A DNA stretch of 64,000 nt from positions 1 through 64,000 of the forward strand of contig NZ_LKBD01000003.1 in NCBI RefSeq assembly GCF_001399975.1, in the 5' to 3' direction. The notes under the pieces are model-generated. The model was given only the letters and a program-made list of their open reading frames with translations, was not told the origin of the DNA and searched no databases. This document shows positions 60,412 to 64,000 of the stretch, piece after piece; position 1 is the first letter of the stretch, and every line of letters begins with the position of its first letter. Both the position numbers and the translations under genes were made by a program. The DNA comes from Pseudoalteromonas sp. P1-9 (lineage in GTDB: Bacteria > Pseudomonadota > Gammaproteobacteria > Enterobacterales > Alteromonadaceae).

Positions 60412-62601
60412 TCACACCTTAATGTTAACTATGCCGGAGCGTGTTGACAGTGATTGTTGTTCTGATACATGAAATTCGCTTTGTGTTACTTCAATACCGT
60501 GTTGCGTTAGTTTTTGTTGTAATAAAGGCGCTTGGGTTTTTGCTTTCTCAATCAATCGCGTGTGTGATGAGTTAAAACTGAGAGATAACTGCTTTTTAAT
60601 AAGCTCTGCACCAATATTTAAAATTGAACTTTCTACTTCAAACGCTAAATTAATACGCCACACAGATACTAATTCGCCGTTTTTCGTTTTTCGTTTTTCT
60701 TCTTCAATTGAAATAGGTGTTGTGGTCAGTTTTTCGTTTTGTTGCATGGGTATCGAAAACTGCATATTGACTTGTGGTTGTTCGGTACTGCCTGTTTGTT
60801 GTAATGCGCTGCTGGCGTTTCCTTGTATCCCTTTTTGCAGCGCACTAAGGCTGTCTGTCATATTTTTTTGTAGTAATGCTGGTAGCGCTAACTGGCCTTT
60901 TAAGGATTTACTGTCTTTTTTATTTGTTAGCCCTTTCGATAGTCCAAGTAAAATGGGCAGTAAATTCTCAAGTTTGCCTTGCAGTTCATGATTGAGCGCT
61001 GCCTGTTGAAAAACGCCGTTGCTTGCAAGAGAAATTTTGGCATGTTCCATCGCGCCGAAAGGCGTTTGTAATGTATCAGTTTGGGTATTTTGCAGTGGTG
61101 CTACTACCGATTTCAATTGCAGTACAGTTTGTGGCACCGCTGTGCCTTCGCTGATTATTCGTGTAAACGCTTGATTAACTAATCGGGCTAATGGTTCAGG
61201 CAGTTTTGGCTCTGACGCAAGTTTACTAATTTGCTGGGTCAAAATACTGAGTGGATTTTGTTTTGCTGTAGCCTCTAGTTTGGCACTAAGCTCGCTATGG
61301 TTCGATTTTATATTAGTTGCACTTTGATTAGGCACAACAACTGGAACTTGCAGACTCGCGCTTGGTTTAAGCGAGGGTGTGGTGACAAGTGGGCGAGCGT
61401 AAATCGGTGCTTTTTGAACTTGCGCTTCGCTTTGAATAGGCGATGTAGGAAGTTTTTCAGTGCCGCCTTTTATCTCAAATTTAGGTAATGTAACATCTGT
61501 TTTTGTATTGGGGCTTGGTGTAGTCACTTGCAAGTTGATACTGCCTTTTGAGGCATGTTTAATCGTGACTTCTCGTCCTGATAATAGCGAACGAATACTT
61601 GCCATAATGGGTTCAAGTAGCGGTTTAGCGACACGTGCTTTTAACGACGTAAGTTGATTAATAACGGGTAGCTGATGGCTTTGTGGTTTAGGTGCAGCAA
61701 TAAAGTCTTGCGCCTTTAGCTGTTTAGTATCTGATTGGGCTAATTTAATCGTCATTTCAAGCTTTGACACAGCGAGTACCGCCTTATCACCTAAATTTTT
61801 TAGACTTGGCTTGAGTACTTGATTTGACACGAGGTGACTCTCTAACGGCAATTGAACGGCATTTTGGTTAATTTTAATCGCCAGGGCTTTAGCGGTATCA
61901 AGTTGTAGTGGTGCATTTTGCAGTTTGATCAAATCAATTACTTTTTTCATCGACAAAGGTTGGGTTAGCACCGGTTGGCTGTGTTTGTCGAGTTTTACGC
62001 TAAAGCTAAACTTGTCTTGTTTGGTCGCTATTTCAATTATTGCGGGTTGATTGTGCTTCACTAAGCTGACTAAGTTTTTTGGTAAATCACTGGTGATTGT
62101 TACCTTTTGCGATTCCACTGCAAGCAGATTGGGTTGATTGACAATGTGTGCCGGTAATTTGAGCGTAGGTTGCGTGCTGCTATCGTTTGTGGCGATTTTA
62201 AGAAGCTGAAAAACGATGTTATTTGGTAACTTAATTTCATGCTTTGGCAGGGAGACTAACAAATCAGTTAGCGAGGTGCTTAACGTTACTTGTGCCTTAT
62301 CTGACTGTAACTGTATTGTTTGATTAGGAATAATCAGTTCAATAAGTTTTGGCGTTAATTGGGGTAAATTAAACGACAGCTTATTTTGGCTAATATCAAC
62401 ATTGCTGACATTTAGCGTTTCGTTTAGCAGTGCCGAGAGCAATTTTTGACTTGTTTTTGTGGGTAAATTCAACTGCTGCATTAACTGTTGCAATTGTTTT
62501 ACTTGGTCTTGCTGTGTGGGGCTTAATTGCGATAACGCACTTTGCTCTGTATCAACAGTGGCGCTACTAACAACATTTAGCAAAGATTGAATATCGGTCA
62601 T
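60412..62601 (-). CDS. Large protein with FliK-like C-terminal domain
   Basis: A 729-residue hydrophilic protein, rich in Gln, Leu, Lys, Thr and Pro, without membrane helices. The C-terminal part (about 620-720, 'GELVSVWRINLAFEVESSILNIGAELIKKQLSLSFNSSHTRLIEKAKTQAPLLQQKL') resembles the Flg_hook domain of FliK, while the N-terminal two-thirds are a long ruler-like sequence with repeated short hydrophobic strands ('LQLLKIATNDS', 'LPLESHLV'). It is coupled to the FlhB-tail gene. Many polar flagellates annotate this as a second FliK or as 'flagellar hook-length control'. A true ruler function is not proven. Confidence 0.75.
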   Translation of the reverse strand: MTDIQSLLNVVSSATVDTEQSALSQLSPTQQDQVKQLQQLMQQLNLPTKTSQKLLSALLNETLNVSNVDISQNKLSFNLPQLTPKLIELIIPNQTIQLQSDKAQVTLSTSLTDLLVSLPKHEIKLPNNIVFQLLKIATNDSSTQPTLKLPAHIVNQPNLLAVESQKVTITSDLPKNLVSLVKHNQPAIIEIATKQDKFSFSVKLDKHSQPVLTQPLSMKKVIDLIKLQNAPLQLDTAKALAIKINQNAVQLPLESHLVSNQVLKPSLKNLGDKAVLAVSKLEMTIKLAQSDTKQLKAQDFIAAPKPQSHQLPVINQLTSLKARVAKPLLEPIMASIRSLLSGREVTIKHASKGSINLQVTTPSPNTKTDVTLPKFEIKGGTEKLPTSPIQSEAQVQKAPIYARPLVTTPSLKPSASLQVPVVVPNQSATNIKSNHSELSAKLEATAKQNPLSILTQQISKLASEPKLPEPLARLVNQAFTRIISEGTAVPQTVLQLKSVVAPLQNTQTDTLQTPFGAMEHAKISLASNGVFQQAALNHELQGKLENLLPILLGLSKGLTNKKDSKSLKGQLALPALLQKNMTDSLSALQKGIQGNASSALQQTGSTEQPQVNMQFSIPMQQNEKLTTTPISIEEEKRKTKNGELVSVWRINLAFEVESSILNIGAELIKKQLSLSFNSSHTRLIEKAKTQAPLLQQKLTQHGIEVTQSEFHVSEQQSLSTRSGIVNIKV

Positions 62602-62707
62602 CTGTTTTAAATCAAGCTATTGCCAATTTCTCTTGTCGAGGAGATTACGTTTTACAATACCATTATGTTAGACTAATGCCCAATTTTAGGTCGAGAGATG
62701 ATTAAAC

Positions 62708-63328
62708 TTGTTAAAAGTAGATTCAATTTGCTGCATTCGGCAAGATAGATGTTTGTTTGAAGATCTCTCTTTTGAATTACATCAAGGGCAAATTGTCCAG
62801 TTAGAAGGGCAAAATGGCGCGGGTAAAACCTCGCTACTACGTATTCTGGCGGGATTTGTGCGTGCTGAGTCAGGCAAGGTATTGTGGCAAGGTCAAGACA
62901 TTGCCAAAGATAATCTGCAATTTGCAAGTGATACACTTTATATTGGTCATAAAACTGGGGTAAATGGGCAATTAACCGCAGTTGAAAATCTTGCCTTCTG
63001 GCTTGAAACCCACGGTTTAGAAACACAGCAAGATTTGCACGATGTATTAGCGCAACTTGGCTTAGTTGGCCTTGAAGATGTGCCAGTACGTTTACTCTCG
63101 GCTGGGCAACAACGTCGTGTTGCACTTGCGCGCCTTTGGCTTAATAAAGCAACGCTCTGGATGCTCGACGAGCCGTTTACCGCAGTTGATAAAAAAGGCG
63201 TTGTGCTGTTACAGCAGCAGTTTAAAAAACATTTAGCACAAGGTGGCGCGATTATTTTAACTAGCCACCAAGACCTAACAGAACACTTCCCCGAGCTGTC
63301 GCGCTTAGTATTGGAGTACCGTTTTTAA
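62708..63328 (+). CDS. ccmA: Heme exporter ATP-binding protein CcmA
   Basis: CcmA is the ABC ATPase of CcmABCD, which releases holo-CcmE during cytochrome c maturation. The 206 residues have Walker A 'GQNGAGKTSLLR', the signature 'LSAGQQRRVALARL' and Walker B 'LWMLDEPFTAVD'. The start is TTG at 62708; no ATG in frame leaves a full N-terminal strand. GAGAGA is about ten bases upstream. ccmB starts right at its stop. Confidence 0.95.
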   Translation: MLKVDSICCIRQDRCLFEDLSFELHQGQIVQLEGQNGAGKTSLLRILAGFVRAESGKVLWQGQDIAKDNLQFASDTLYIGHKTGVNGQLTAVENLAFWLETHGLETQQDLHDVLAQLGLVGLEDVPVRLLSAGQQRRVALARLWLNKATLWMLDEPFTAVDKKGVVLLQQQFKKHLAQGGAIILTSHQDLTEHFPELSRLVLEYRF

Positions 63329-64000
63329 ATGAAAACTCACGATTCTTACTGGCGCTTATTTTCAAGTATTTATAAAAAAGATCTGACGTTGGCATTTCGT
63401 CAGCGCTCAGAAATTATCAATCCTGTTTTATTTTTTATTATTGTGATCACCTTATTTCCGTTAGGGGTTGGTCCTGAGCCTAATCTTCTAGCGCGCATGG
63501 CACCAGGAATCATTTGGGTAGCGGCATTGCTCTCTACCATGTTAGGTTTAGATAAAATGTTCCGCGATGATTACGTGGATGGTACGTTGGAGCAAATGAT
63601 GTTGAGTCCATTTCCAACATCATTGACTGTGTTAGCTAAGGTTACTGCACATTGGACGGTTACTGGGTTACCTTTGGTGCTAATGACACCCATGTTCGCC
63701 TTATTACTTAATTTAGAAAGCGAAGCGTTAACGGCGACCTTGTTAACGCTACTTATTGGTACGCCGTTATTAAGCCTAATCGGGGCGATAGGTGCGGCGT
63801 TAACTGTGGGATTACAAAAAGGCGGCGTACTGCTTAGCTTGTTGGTATTGCCTTTGTATATTCCGGTACTAATTTTTGCGACATCTGCAATCGATGCAGG
63901 CTCTATGTCGCTTGACTACTCGGGTCAACTAGCCATATTAGGGGCGCTGCTTGCTGGTGCAAGTGTATTAGCGCCATTTGCCGTTTCATCATCTTTAAAA
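63329..64000 (+). CDS. ccmB: Heme exporter membrane protein CcmB (cut by the window end)
   Basis: The ATG at 63329 follows the ccmA TAA without a gap. The 224 codons read MKTHDSYWRLFSSIYKKD and go on through 'PVLFFIIVITLFPLG', 'MAPGIIWVAALLSTMLGLDKMF', 'DDYVDGTLEQMMLSP' and four more membrane helices, the CcmB signature order. E. coli CcmB has 220 residues, so only a few codons are likely missing beyond the window end. With CcmA it forms the ABC part of system I cytochrome c maturation. Confidence 0.95.
   Translation, partial: MKTHDSYWRLFSSIYKKDLTLAFRQRSEIINPVLFFIIVITLFPLGVGPEPNLLARMAPGIIWVAALLSTMLGLDKMFRDDYVDGTLEQMMLSPFPTSLTVLAKVTAHWTVTGLPLVLMTPMFALLLNLESEALTATLLTLLIGTPLLSLIGAIGAALTVGLQKGGVLLSLLVLPLYIPVLIFATSAIDAGSMSLDYSGQLAILGALLAGASVLAPFAVSSSLK

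Noticed and set aside
60560..60991. 143-codon plus frame inside the FliK-like gene
   Set aside because: Cys/Phe/Ser-rich opposite-strand shadow, no ribosome binding site, and the minus gene is continuous.
62698..62748. 16-codon frame MIKLVKSRFNLLHSAR before/over the ccmA start
   Set aside because: It could be a leader peptide but has no codon bias, no attenuator stem nearby, and overlaps ccmA; most likely chance.

Overview
The window is a contiguous chromosomal segment of a marine gammaproteobacterium of the Alteromonadales, most like Pseudoalteromonas. This is inferred from moderately low GC, the gene orders bamD/rluD/pgeF/clpB and rpsP-rimM-trmD-rplS, tyrA facing pheA, and a complete Vibrio/Pseudomonas/Alteromonadales-type polar flagellar and chemotaxis cluster. 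No rRNA, tRNA, CRISPR array or prophage was seen.

Positions 1-29,800 are mostly housekeeping. They hold bamD (-), rluD-pgeF-clpB (+) with a heat-shock-like promoter before clpB, a small DUF4124 protein, gshA, a lytic-transglycosylase-like lipoprotein, a CNNM/CorC-type membrane protein, ypjD, ffh and the rpsP operon. Convergent tyrA and pheA follow. tyrA has a TyrR-box-like operator over its ribosome binding site, and pheA has a phenylalanine-rich leader peptide (pheL) with an attenuator. Next come a Cache-HAMP-PAS-GGDEF-EAL protein, a YciH/SUI1 protein, a two-gene partner-switching module (STAS antagonist plus receiver-PP2C-HATPase), a GAF protein and an aromatic aminotransferase. A decayed IS4-family element splits the terminator shared by that aminotransferase gene and SOS-regulated yebG. 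Then come a small membrane protein, a cytochrome b561/YceI pair and tag.

Positions 29,800-59,800 are a nearly uninterrupted flagellar and chemotaxis locus on the + strand: flrBC, fliEFGHIJKLMNOPQR, flhBAFG, fliA, cheYZAB, a second-type stator pair, parC/parP, cheW and a DUF2802 gene. Three sigma-54-type promoters (before flrB, fliE and flhA) divide it into transcription units matching the known FlrA then FlrC hierarchy. parC, parP and a CheA with three copies of a short acidic linker motif point to a chemotaxis array placed at the cell pole. The master regulator flrA is not next to flrB, which is unusual.

Positions 59,800-64,000 hold a noncoding stretch that may be a dispersed repeat. On the minus strand there follows a coupled pair: a large FliK-C-terminal-like protein, then a stand-alone FlhB C-terminal domain protein. 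The window ends with ccmA and an almost complete ccmB for cytochrome c maturation.

The most interesting items are the flagellar-export switch pair, the CheA linker repeats, the IS-split terminator with two amber codons in an otherwise open transposase frame, the pheL attenuator, the TyrR-like site on the tyrA ribosome binding site, and a 12-copy heptanucleotide array.
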